Below, one piece after another: positions 36,001-43,725 of a stretch of DNA of 51,693 nucleotides. Numbering within the stretch: position 1 is the first letter of the stretch; every line of letters starts with the position of its first letter. The notes below the pieces were generated by a model. The model searched no databases, was not told where the DNA came from, and saw nothing but the letters and a program-made list of their open reading frames with translations. The DNA comes from an uncultured Nostoc sp. (GTDB lineage: Bacteria; Cyanobacteriota; Cyanobacteriia; Cyanobacteriales; Nostocaceae). The stretch covers positions 1-51,693 of the forward strand of contig NZ_CALMFY010000230.1 in NCBI RefSeq assembly GCF_937863485.1. Reading direction: 5' to 3'. Position numbers and translations under genes: made by a program.

Positions 36001-36256
36001 TAGAAGAAGGAGGATTGCTCTGTCCGCTATCTGTTTTAGTCTCAGCGTTCAATGGCTGAATGCTGACTATTTTGCCACCCAAGCGAGTAATCCGCTGCAT
36101 TTCTTGATTCATCCGATTCTCAGGCACTGTGAAAAACACACTGGCACTAGAACGAATCGGATAGTTTACTTTTTGGGTTTCTTCGCTTTGGCGCAGACCG
36201 ACTACTTCATACCGAAAGTAGCGACTACTATTTCTACTACTAATTTGTCCAACCAT
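35975..36256 (-). CDS. cpcD: Phycocyanin rod-capping linker CpcD
   Basis: A 93-residue CpcD-domain protein. The core has FRYEVVGLRQ, YPIRSSASVFFTVPENRMNQ and ITRLGGKIVSIQPL. It caps the distal end of phycobilisome rods. It is slightly longer than usual because of a polar Ser/Gln/Glu tail that overlaps the cpcE start. It has three Met (including the start) and no Cys. Confidence 0.92.
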   Translation of the reverse strand: MVGQISSRNSSRYFRYEVVGLRQSEETQKVNYPIRSSASVFFTVPENRMNQEMQRITRLGGKIVSIQPLNAETKTDSGQSNPPSSNESQSAEI

Positions 36257-36338
36257 AAAATTAATTCCAAATTTTAAATTGTCATTAGTCTTTTGTTTTT
36301 AATAATGACTAATGACTAATGACTATTGACAAATGACA

Positions 36339-37208
36339 CTAAAGGGGTTTCACACTGGCTATTTTACCACCTTGTTTTACCACTCTCTGGAAGTAACTAG
36401 ATAGTTCTTCATATGGTATAACCACCGCTTGATTGACACGGCGTGTGCTCGGATACCCAGATCCAAAAACGCCTGCCACTTCAATGCGGTAGAGTCTGCC
36501 TTCTTTTCCAAAAGTTCCGGCACCACCGAAAGTACTGTTGGGGGTAACACCTTTTTCGGAAGCAACGTATGAAAAGCCTGAGGGACCACCGGAGGGAGGA
36601 ACAATGACGGATGCGCTATTGCGACCTAGTTCGCTAGCAAGGCGTGAGTCTTTGCCTTTGAGTTGGGAGGTATCGCTACTAGCATAGCCGCGATAAAGTT
36701 GGAATATCCGGCTAAATCCCACAGTTTTCTGTCCTGTTTGGGTTTCAAACCCGCGATAGTAAGGCGCAATATTTTCACCAAAGTTAGATTGATACTCTGG
36801 CGAATCAATGTAAGAATCAATGTCGGCTTCATATCCCTTGGTTTGATACAAGTCTAAGTGATAAACCACATCAGACTCATCATAGGGAGCACGACCCAAC
36901 AAATGTTTATAGTTGAGTTCGATGACGCGAGTTTGGAAATTGTCGTAGAAAAACTTGGATTTGTATAGTTCTGATTTAGCTACTTGACGCACAAACTCTT
37001 GCACTGTACTTTTTCCATCACGCAGGATAGATTCAGCACTTGTGAGGCGGTCAGCTGCCAATATATAGTTGTTGCCCAACACCTGACGATAGACGGCAGC
37101 AATTACTCTCTCAATGTCTTCTTTGGTTGCATTCGGACGCAATTCCACAGGAGACTGATCAGTAAAAGGCTCTGTCCCCAGACGAGACGCTGCTGTTGTA
37201 ATAGCCAT
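36339..37208 (-). CDS. cpcI: Rod linker of sulfur-sparing phycocyanin, CpcI-like
   Basis: A 289-residue rod linker with an N-terminal PBS_linker domain (about 20-180; VIELNYKHLLGRAPYDESDV, SYIDSPEYQSNFGENIAPYY) and a C-terminal CpcD-like domain (about 230-289). The starting Met is the only Met and there is no Cys, which is unusual for a protein of this size. It connects phycocyanin hexamers in rods. Order B-A-linker-linker-D matches Calothrix operons named cpcBAHID; H and I are used by position. Confidence 0.88.
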   Translation of the reverse strand: MAITTAASRLGTEPFTDQSPVELRPNATKEDIERVIAAVYRQVLGNNYILAADRLTSAESILRDGKSTVQEFVRQVAKSELYKSKFFYDNFQTRVIELNYKHLLGRAPYDESDVVYHLDLYQTKGYEADIDSYIDSPEYQSNFGENIAPYYRGFETQTGQKTVGFSRIFQLYRGYASSDTSQLKGKDSRLASELGRNSASVIVPPSGGPSGFSYVASEKGVTPNSTFGGAGTFGKEGRLYRIEVAGVFGSGYPSTRRVNQAVVIPYEELSSYFQRVVKQGGKIASVKPL

Positions 37209-37240
37209 TGGTAATTTTCCTTTTGTAATTAGTAATTGCT

Positions 37241-37358
37241 AAGGGGAGTAGTGAGTGGAGAATGGGGAGTGGTGAACCTTCCTACTCCCTAATGCTACTT
37301 GCTCCACTTGGGTAAACTCCAAGACCGCAGTAGCTCCTCCCCACTCCCTACTCCCCTT
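37241..37358 (-). repeat. Inverted repeat between the two rod-linker genes
   Basis: AAGGGGAGTAGTGAGTGGAG (37241-37260) and the complementary CTCCCCACTCCCTACTCCCC (37337-37356, extending to 37358) pair over about 20 bases with two mismatches. They lie in the transcribed spacer between the linkers. It may tune linker mRNA stability, but the tract is also a common dispersed repeat. Confidence 0.55.
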
Positions 37359-37369
37359 CGATTCTCTAT

Positions 37370-38182
37370 TTATACGGTAGTAATGCTAATCACTTTACTA
37401 CCCTTGCGATTCAACTGCTGCAATTTACTAGAAAGTTGCTCGTAGGGAACGATCAATTCCGCAGTCCCCCGCCGCACTACAGCTGAGTTCGGGGAAGCTG
37501 CTTGTAGCACTCTAATCCGGTATGTTTCGCCGCGACCACCTGTAGAGAGGCCTGTTAAGGCTCCGGCAGAGACTGGGTAAATCGGTGAAGCCAGATTCTT
37601 AGCTACTTCCCAGGTTAGCCGTCCTTGTTTTTGTCCTTGGGCGCGATCGCTATTGGCATAACCCCGATACAGTTGGAACAGTCGGCTATAGCCAACGTTT
37701 TTCTGTCCTACTTGACTTTTAAAGCCTCGATAGTAGGGCACAATATTTTCGCCCAAATTCTCTTGATATTCTAATGAGTCAATGTAAGAGTTAATTTCAG
37801 CTTCGTAACCTTGTGAGTTGTAAAGCTCAACATGGTAAGAAATCTCTGACTCATCTTCCGGGGCACGCCCCAATAAATGCTTATAATTCAACTCGATAAA
37901 CCGAGTTTGGGAGTTGGAGTGGAAAAACTTATCCCGATAAAGTTCTGATTGAGCAATGGCTAGCACAAATCCCCGCACGGAGATTGTACCTTGCTGCAAC
38001 AGTGATTCTGCACTCTCTAGACGGTCTCCTTCCAGTATATATGCATTCCCCAAAACCTGACGGTAAGCCGCCCGGATAACCACTGCTACATTCTCTTCTG
38101 TTCGATCAGGACGTAGTTCTACCAGTGGTGAGTTTTCAAATGCTCCAATTCCTAATCTTGCTGCTTGTCCCAAAGCTGCCAT
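37370..38182 (-). CDS. cpcH: Rod linker of sulfur-sparing phycocyanin, CpcH-like
   Basis: A 270-residue rod linker with a PBS_linker domain (about 18-178; RFIELNYKHLLGRAPEDESE, SYIDSLEYQENLGENIVPYY) and a CpcD-like C-terminal domain (YRIRVLQAAS, LIVPYEQLSSKLQQLNRKGS). It has only the initiator Met and no Cys. It is preceded by a strong intercistronic hairpin. The paired linker downstream is clearly paralogous. Function: joining phycocyanin hexamers within the rod. Confidence 0.9.
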   Translation of the reverse strand: MAALGQAARLGIGAFENSPLVELRPDRTEENVAVVIRAAYRQVLGNAYILEGDRLESAESLLQQGTISVRGFVLAIAQSELYRDKFFHSNSQTRFIELNYKHLLGRAPEDESEISYHVELYNSQGYEAEINSYIDSLEYQENLGENIVPYYRGFKSQVGQKNVGYSRLFQLYRGYANSDRAQGQKQGRLTWEVAKNLASPIYPVSAGALTGLSTGGRGETYRIRVLQAASPNSAVVRRGTAELIVPYEQLSSKLQQLNRKGSKVISITTV

Positions 38183-38272
38183 CTTTAAAACCTCCTCAGT
38201 TTTAACTGCAAAACTGAAAACTTTTTAGAAAATTTTTTTCTAGTCTTTTAACAGTCTTTTGAAAATAAAACT

Positions 38273-38334
38273 GCCCGGAGAGGTAAACAACTCATAGAAC
38301 TTACTTGTCATAAGAGCTGATTTCCTCTCCGGGC
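38273..38334 (-). terminator. Intercistronic hairpin between cpcA and the linker genes
   Basis: GCCCGGAGAGG (38273-38283) pairs perfectly with CCTCTCCGGGC (38324-38334) around a 40-base loop, just past the cpcA stop on the transcript. Similar hairpins in cpc operons reduce read-through or protect the 3' end of cpcBA mRNA, so that subunits outnumber linkers. Confidence 0.75.
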
Positions 38335-38346
38335 TAAAGAAACACT

Positions 38347-38838
38347 CTAGCTTAGAGTATTGATTACATAGTCGATGTAGGAATTTGCTTCAACACCTGG
38401 ATCACCGCTTAGACCGTGGTTAGCTTTGATGTACTTGAGGGCTTCAATGTACCAGCTAGGAGATAGATCAAAAGTCCGGTTGATTTCAGCCAAGCCAGAA
38501 ATCAAGAAATCATCCAAGGGACCTGTGCCACCAACAACTAAAGCGTATGTGATAATCCGCAAGTAGTAGCCGATATCACGTACACACTTGCTTTTGCCGC
38601 GTGCATCAGCTGCGAAGTTGGGGCCTTGTTGTTGAGTGGTGTAAGGGTATTTGTTATACACCGCTTGAGCAGCACCTTCGGTCAAGCGTTGAGCATTAGC
38701 GCTCAATGCTTTTGCTGCTTGTAAGCTAGCTGGCGCTTGGCGGAAGCGACCAAAAGCAACTTGAATCTCAGTGCTGCTGAGATAGCGACCTTGAGAGTCA
38801 GCCGATGAAATTGCTTCAGTTAGAGGTGTTTTTGACAT
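38347..38838 (-). CDS. cpcA: Phycocyanin alpha subunit, sulfur-depleted form
   Basis: A 163-residue globin-like phycobiliprotein. The bilin Cys is C85 in GKSKCVRDIGYYLR (equivalent to Cys84). Typical CpcA stretches are VGGTGPLDD and NRTFDLSPSWYIEALKYIKA. Only the initiator Met and the bilin Cys carry sulfur. Common CpcA Met/Cys positions (YLRMVTYC, GPMDE) read YLRIITYA and GPLDD here. It lies 87 bases after cpcB. Pairing with CpcB forms the rod light-harvesting unit. Confidence 0.95.
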   Translation of the reverse strand: MSKTPLTEAISSADSQGRYLSSTEIQVAFGRFRQAPASLQAAKALSANAQRLTEGAAQAVYNKYPYTTQQQGPNFAADARGKSKCVRDIGYYLRIITYALVVGGTGPLDDFLISGLAEINRTFDLSPSWYIEALKYIKANHGLSGDPGVEANSYIDYVINTLS

Positions 38839-38925
38839 TTTGGTATTTCCCTTTCACAAACTTTATGGTTGAAATTTTGTTTTGTCCGATGGACAATTAT
38901 TTAGTCAACATCAGCAATGCTTGGC

Positions 38926-39447
38926 TTAAGCCACAGCAGCAGCAGCACGATCAAAATAGCTAGCTATTTCAGATGACAGAGCGCTGCAATCTCCTCTGGT
39001 GATGTTATTTGTATCGTTGACAATGGCCAGGGAAGCTTGTTTCAGCTTCTGAATACCAACAGCAACTGACGCTCCTGGAGTTCCCAATGCCAAGTAGGTT
39101 TCCCGCAATCCATTGAGGGCACGGTCATCTAGTACGCTTGAATCGCCAGCAAAGATAGCATAGGTGATATAGCGAAGAATGATGTCCAAGTCTCTGATGC
39201 AAGCAGCTGCGCGACGGCTGGTGTAAGCATTACCACCGGGAGCGATCAATTGGGGTTGTTCTGCCCACAAATCACGAACCGCAGCTGCAACTAGAGCAGA
39301 CGCATTGCTGGTAATCCGGTTAACGGCATCTGTACGCTTGTTACCATCTTTGACTAGTTCGCTCAATGCATCCAATTGTGCATCGGAGAGATATTCGCCA
39401 CGTGTATCAGCTTGGGTAACTACTTTTGCAAATGCATCTAAAACCAT
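38926..39447 (-). CDS. cpcB: Phycocyanin beta subunit, sulfur-depleted form
   Basis: A 173-residue beta subunit. The two bilin Cys are C83 (RRAAACIRDLD) and C154 (RGDCSALSSE). The non-bilin Cys109 of ordinary CpcB is Ala here (DDRALNGLRETY). Other usual Met positions are replaced: RRMAAC to RRAAAC, RDMEI to RDLDI, QKMK to QKLK and ALMSE to ALSSE. Only the start Met remains. Asn73 (GGNAY), normally methylated, is kept. It is phycocyanin rather than phycoerythrocyanin or phycoerythrin by sequence. AGGAG precedes the ATG. Confidence 0.95.
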   Translation of the reverse strand: MVLDAFAKVVTQADTRGEYLSDAQLDALSELVKDGNKRTDAVNRITSNASALVAAAVRDLWAEQPQLIAPGGNAYTSRRAAACIRDLDIILRYITYAIFAGDSSVLDDRALNGLRETYLALGTPGASVAVGIQKLKQASLAIVNDTNNITRGDCSALSSEIASYFDRAAAAVA

Positions 39448-39731
39448 TGCCTTAAATCTCCTAATTTGCTTCGTTAAGAATAGTTGGACTCAAAACTGAA
39501 TGGCTCAGTTTTTTTTGATGCCCGCACTGCCTGACGAGTTCCGAAAGGTTTAAAACAGACATCCCAAAAATAAGTTTACGATCTCCAGGCTTTCAGATTA
39601 AAACTTTTGTTAAAAAACTTAAAACTTCTGTGAACGACTGGAAAACCTGATTAAGATGTTGTTTTTTACTCCCAAGTTCTCTTTATACAATGCAGCAGCC
39701 TCATTATTTATTACAAATTATTGTTGTGTTT

Positions 39732-39759
39732 GTTAATTTTAGTTACATAACTTAACATT
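39732..39759 (+). promoter_or_regulatory. Three phased HLR1-like half sites upstream of cpcB
   Basis: GTTAATTT (39732), GTTACATA (39742) and TTAACATT (39752) start exactly ten bases apart. The last two fit the HLR1 consensus, (G/T)TTACA(T/A)(T/A) repeated after two bases, with one mismatch. HLR1 is bound by the OmpR-type regulator RpaB in light-regulated cyanobacterial promoters. The site lies about 285 bases upstream of the cpcB start. Confidence 0.45.
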
Positions 39760-39856
39760 TTTTTCTCCACCCCAAAAGATGGGATAATTTATTTGTGAGA
39801 AATCCCTTAAAGAATGCGTAAGCGTAGCTTGCCGCAGGCATCGCACACTTATTGGC

Positions 39857-39996
39857 GTAGTATTGGCTACTTCGTAGCTCCTGCCAAACAGACTGCCAAG
39901 GACACATGCCATATTTTGCGACTATATTGCATCCATTGCAGGGATGAGTTAATAGCCGCTGTCAACCATACAATCGGCAGACTTAGGATTATAACT
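39857..39996 (-). pseudogene. Duplicated and decayed 3' end of hpnH
   Basis: This segment aligns without gaps to 42573-42712, covering the last about 39 codons of hpnH plus about 23 bases of 3' flank. The minus strand reads NPKSADCMVDSGY, stop, LIPAMDAI, stop, SQNMACVLGSLFGR, against NPKCADCMVHCGYEP and QNMARALGSVFGRN in the intact gene. Two stops and loss of a Cys show decay. It lies in the spacer between cpcB and the methyltransferase gene. Confidence 0.9.
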
Positions 39997-40207
39997 AGCG
40001 AGGCCGAAGCTCTAGATTTGCAATCCAATATAAATAAAGCCTGCTTTGGCGGGTTACAAAGAATAGCTTTAGGGTAAACTACCCACATTTACAGGACTTA
40101 CGCAAGAAAGCTCATTTCATGAGGATCTCACTTTTTCGCGTAGGAGAGGGGTAGGGGGAAAGGTTCTTCCAGAATTACTAAATTGGTGTTTTAGACAACA
40201 TAAGTAC

Positions 40208-40233
40208 TACTAATTAACTATCGAGTTACCGTA
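40208..40233 (+). promoter_or_regulatory. Weak third copy of the 26-bp inverted-repeat element
   Basis: TACTA, 16 bases, then CCGTA. The right arm, its TTACCGTAGT context and the 26-base length match the clear copy at 40503, but the left arm has three of five bases. An internal TAACT-ATCG-AGTTA palindrome is centred in it. Treat as tentative. Confidence 0.3.
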
Positions 40234-40502
40234 GTACATTTTATCCGACTGGAGGAATACAGAGCAATTAAGTTTTGAGTAATACAAATTTGAATTTTGG
40301 CCGAATCGGACTGAAATATGTAGTGCATCTGTGTTGATTTTGTCGCATCGACTCCAGCCCAGTATTTCTGTGACGCTTTCCTTGATTGGAATACAAAGCT
40401 ATCTCACAAGCTCTCAACTGTTAAATTGCCAGATTCACAAACCAAAGAAAAAAGACTTGATCTTGAATGAATTTCCATGATAGTCTGCGTTCAATCATAA
40501 AA

Positions 40503-40528
40503 TACGGTTTATCGATAAATTTACCGTA
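40503..40528 (+). promoter_or_regulatory. 26-bp inverted repeat TACGG-N16-CCGTA, candidate sulfur operator
   Basis: Outer arms TACGGT and ACCGTA enclose an inner perfect palindrome TTTATCGATAAA (40508-40519). It ends 69 bases before the methyltransferase ATG. Arms and total length equal those at 1504-1529, upstream of the sulfate-type binding gene. Confidence 0.55.
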
Positions 40529-40597
40529 GTTTAAAATTACCCAGTTTGTTTTTCACTTTGCTTTCCTCATAGTTAATGGAAACGGAAATCACCTCTT

Positions 40598-41254
40598 ATG
40601 GTAAAAGATTGGTTTGAATGGCATGACCTCTACAAGAACGAACCAAAATTGCAACAACGCCTGCAAATTGTGCAAGAATACATTTCCCATAGCTTGAACT
40701 TGTCCCAACCAGGGTTAATCCGTATAGTTAGTGTTTGCGCGGGTGATGGACGAGATTTGCTAGGAACGTTATCAAATCACCCACGGACAAAAGATGTTTA
40801 TGCTCGACTAGTAGAGCTAAATCCACAACTAGTTGAACGTGGACAAGAAACAATAGAATCGTTGGGTTTGACAAAACAAATTGAGTTTATCAATGGTGAT
40901 GCAACTATCTCCTCTAACTATGTAGGAGCAGTACCAGCAGATATTGTGATTGTATGTGGTGTATTCGGCAATCTCGCAGATGAATCTGAACTCAATCGCT
41001 TGCTGAAAAACCTGAGTTTTCTAAGCAAACAAGGTGCTTTTGTGATTTGGACTCGTGGACACTCTAACGGTATTCCCCACTCTGAGGCTGTCCGTAAATT
41101 TTTCCGTGAATATGGATTTGAAGAAGTGAACTTCAAACTCACTGCAACAGGAGACATGGGAGTAGGTATTCATCGTTACCTTGGTGAAAGTTTGGCTGCA
41201 CCCAAAGAGCAACAGTTGTTCGCGTTTACTGGTGTTCCAAGTAAAGCCAGATAA
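40598..41254 (+). CDS. SAM-dependent methyltransferase (class I) in a sulfonate-linked pair
   Basis: A 218-residue Rossmann methyltransferase. Motif I reads VSVCAGDGRDLLG (about 45-57), the acidic strand-2 end is ARLVELNP, and INGDA precedes strand 4 (ADIVIVCGVFGNL). The substrate is unknown. Thirty-four bases separate it from the sulfonate-type binding gene, so the two are probably co-transcribed. The 26-bp inverted repeat upstream suggests sulfur control. A link to sulfur-compound metabolism is inferred from position only. Confidence 0.82.
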   Translation: MVKDWFEWHDLYKNEPKLQQRLQIVQEYISHSLNLSQPGLIRIVSVCAGDGRDLLGTLSNHPRTKDVYARLVELNPQLVERGQETIESLGLTKQIEFINGDATISSNYVGAVPADIVIVCGVFGNLADESELNRLLKNLSFLSKQGAFVIWTRGHSNGIPHSEAVRKFFREYGFEEVNFKLTATGDMGVGIHRYLGESLAAPKEQQLFAFTGVPSKAR

Positions 41255-41288
41255 ATAATGCCTCTAAAACTTTCTTTACAAAAAACTT

Positions 41289-42377
41289 ATGACCGCTACA
41301 GTTAAACCTCAGTATATAAACATCTTTCGCCGTTTCACGCTGCTTTTAGCACCTGGGTTGTTAACCTTGGCAACTTCGTTAACATTAGTTAGTTGCACAG
41401 CCGAAGGACAAAAAGCTCAAACCCCATCTTCTGCTACAAATGTATCTGAAACCAATTCATCTGGAATCAAGACCAAAGTACTTCGCATGGGGTATCAATC
41501 AGCAGGGGATTTGATCAGAACAACTAAAGTATTAGAAAAGCGTCTGGAACCTCTGGGAGTAAAGGTGGAGTGGGCACAATTTGTCCAAGGGCCACAACTG
41601 ATGGAAGCGATGAATGTCGGTAAAATCGATTTGGGTTCCGTCGGGGAAACCCCGCCCATCTTCGCCCAAGCTGCTGGCGCTCAAATCGTTTATGTTGTTG
41701 GTTCTCGCCGCACTGAAAAAACGGGTATATCAAGTGTAATCGCTGTCCCACCAAATTCTCCCATTAAAACCGTCAAGGATCTCAAAGGACAAAAAATAGT
41801 TTTTCAAAAAGCTTCTGCATCTCACTATTTCGTTTTCAGAGCTTTGGAAGATGCAGGTTTGAAACCTAGTGATATTCAAATTTTGAGTATACCCACCGTA
41901 GAAGCTAGTAGTGCTTTTCTAGAAGGAAAAATTCCCGTTTGGGTGGCTGGCGATCCTTATTTGGCTCTGGCTGAAAAAGCAGGTAAAATCCGAGTGATCA
42001 AGACTGCCCAAGGACTTGACACCCCTGGTGCATACTATATTGGTGGGAGGCAGTTTGCGATTGACAATCCTGGAGTGCTGCGGATAGTGATTGAGGAGAT
42101 TGATAAAATCCAGCGCTGGGCTGAGGTACATCCCCAAGAAACAGCAAACTTAATCGCACCATACCAAAAACTACCTCCCGACATTATGCAAAAAGTAGTT
42201 AGCCGCCGCCCCTATGGATTGAGAGCTATTTCCCCAAAGTTAATTAAAGACCAACAACGAGTTGCAGATTACTTCTATAAATATGGTGTGATTCCTAAAC
42301 AAGTCAATATTCAGGAAGCTGTGTTGACACCTGAACAATATGCGGCAATTACTCCAGAATCAATTAGCCAAAAATAG
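41289..42377 (+). CDS. ssuA: Sulfonate-type ABC transporter substrate-binding lipoprotein
   Basis: A 362-residue SsuA/NrtA-family binding protein. The lipobox LVSC gives Cys36. Family stretches: LRMGYQSAGDLIRTTKVLEK, GKIDLGSVGETPPIFAQAAG, VKDLKGQKIVFQKASASHYF and PVWVAGDPYLALAEKAGKIR. These match aliphatic sulfonate-binding proteins, although related members bind taurine or nitrate. No permease or ATPase genes follow, so it is another solo binding protein. Mature sequence has ordinary Met content. Confidence 0.85.
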   Translation: MTATVKPQYINIFRRFTLLLAPGLLTLATSLTLVSCTAEGQKAQTPSSATNVSETNSSGIKTKVLRMGYQSAGDLIRTTKVLEKRLEPLGVKVEWAQFVQGPQLMEAMNVGKIDLGSVGETPPIFAQAAGAQIVYVVGSRRTEKTGISSVIAVPPNSPIKTVKDLKGQKIVFQKASASHYFVFRALEDAGLKPSDIQILSIPTVEASSAFLEGKIPVWVAGDPYLALAEKAGKIRVIKTAQGLDTPGAYYIGGRQFAIDNPGVLRIVIEEIDKIQRWAEVHPQETANLIAPYQKLPPDIMQKVVSRRPYGLRAISPKLIKDQQRVADYFYKYGVIPKQVNIQEAVLTPEQYAAITPESISQK

Positions 42378-42589
42378 CTTGAAGAGGGCAGCAAAAGGTT
42401 CAAAACTTTCCAGACATCTAATTAAGAATAAACGGGGAGGCAAAGAGGGGAGAAGCGGAGCTTAAAAAGTAATTTGGGCAAGTGCTGACGCCCCCCTTTG
42501 CTAACACCAATTCATTGATCGCTACGAACTACCTCATAATATTTCCAAGCAGCGATCGCCCACTCTAAATATGTAGTATTTACTACTTA

Positions 42590-43609
42590 CTAATTCCTGC
42601 CAAACACACTACCAAGGGCACGTGCCATATTTTGCGGTTGCATTGCATCCATTGCAGCAGTGGGTTCGTAGCCGCAGTGAACCATACAATCCGCACACTT
42701 GGGATTACCACTCTTCTGGCCGTATTGACTCCAGTCAGTTTTTGCCAGTAATTCCTTGAAGGTAGAGTAATAACCTTCGTTCAGCAGATAGCAAGGTTTT
42801 TGCCAACCGAGAACACTATAACTAGGGCTACCCCAAGGCGTACATTCGTAGTCCTTCTCACCAGTGAGAAAATCTAAGAACAGCGGATTGTGATTGAAGT
42901 TCCAGTTTTTTTCACCAGCTTTGTATGGAGCTAGAATTTCCCGGAAGAGGGCGCGGGTTTGTTCACGATGGAGAAAATGATCTTGATCTGGTGCCCACTC
43001 GTAACTGTAGCCGGGAGAAATCATCATCCCGTCAGTATTTAGTGTTTTCAGAAAGTCGAAGAACTCTTGCATATCTTTAGGTTCAGTTCCCTCAAAGATA
43101 GTTGTGTTAGTAGTGACACGAAAGCCTTTAGCTTTAGCGGCGCGAATAGCTTTGACAGCAATATCAAAAACACCTTTGCGATCGACGCACTGATCGTGCA
43201 ACTCCCGCATCCCATCTAAATGCACACTAAAAGTCAGGTAAGGAGAAGGTTGAAACTTATCCAGGCTCTTTTCTAACAACAAACCATTGGTACACAAGTA
43301 AATATATTTCTTGCGCTCAATTAATCCTTGGACAATCTGATCAATTTGGGGATGCAGCAAAGGTTCTCCCCCAGGAATTGAGACAACCGGTGCGCCGCAC
43401 TCTTCCACTGCGGTAAAGCACTGTTCTGGAGTGAGATTTTGCTTTAAAATTTCCTTTGGATGTTGGATTTTACCACAACCAGTACAAGCTAGATTACACC
43501 GAAAAAGAGGTTCCAACATCAATACTAAAGGGAAGCGTTTACGTCCTTTCAAACGTTGAGTAACCAGATACTTCCCAATATCCATAGCTTGTTGTAGATT
43601 AACTGCCAT
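42590..43609 (-). CDS. hpnH: Adenosylhopane synthase HpnH (radical SAM)
   Basis: A 339-residue radical SAM enzyme from the ATG at 43609; a longer upstream frame is not family-like. The 4Fe-4S motif CxxxCxxC is C38, C42 and C45 (FRCNLACTGCGK). GGEPLLHP and the C-terminal Cys cluster CADCMVHCGYEP follow. HpnH joins the adenosyl group to diploptene in C35 hopanoid synthesis. Its last codons are duplicated as a pseudogene at 39.9 kb. HpnA lies upstream on the same strand and hpnG divergently beyond the RND gene. Confidence 0.95.
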   Translation of the reverse strand: MAVNLQQAMDIGKYLVTQRLKGRKRFPLVLMLEPLFRCNLACTGCGKIQHPKEILKQNLTPEQCFTAVEECGAPVVSIPGGEPLLHPQIDQIVQGLIERKKYIYLCTNGLLLEKSLDKFQPSPYLTFSVHLDGMRELHDQCVDRKGVFDIAVKAIRAAKAKGFRVTTNTTIFEGTEPKDMQEFFDFLKTLNTDGMMISPGYSYEWAPDQDHFLHREQTRALFREILAPYKAGEKNWNFNHNPLFLDFLTGEKDYECTPWGSPSYSVLGWQKPCYLLNEGYYSTFKELLAKTDWSQYGQKSGNPKCADCMVHCGYEPTAAMDAMQPQNMARALGSVFGRN

Positions 43610-43725
43610 TGTTGCGATCGCTCCTCTTTTAGATATAAATACACCACTGGAAAACATAAAACCTTCGTAGGGGCGCAAGGCCGCCCCTACTGTCTATTGC
43701 ATCCACACGTAAATCGCTATATTTT

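Larger units (their letters stand above)
39448..40597. other. 1.15-kb divergent spacer between cpc operon and methyltransferase/ssuA pair
   Basis: No intact gene. From left to right it holds the cpc promoter region, HLR1-like sites, a short dispersed repeat near 39805-39845, the hpnH remnant, an ACAGGACTTACGCA phrase at 40092 typical of mobile-element ends in Nostoc, and one clear plus one weak TACGG/CCGTA element. No RcaC L-box (TTGCACA repeats) was found near cpcB. Confidence 0.5.

Noticed and set aside
38926..39447. Phycoerythrocyanin or phycoerythrin beta subunit
   Set aside because: The bilin regions and C-terminal GDCSALSSEIASYFD match phycocyanin; there is no PecB-like ACFHHRN region or phycoerythrin insertion.
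39448..39860. RcaC L-box of chromatic acclimation upstream of cpcB
   Set aside because: No TTGCACA direct repeat was found on either strand.
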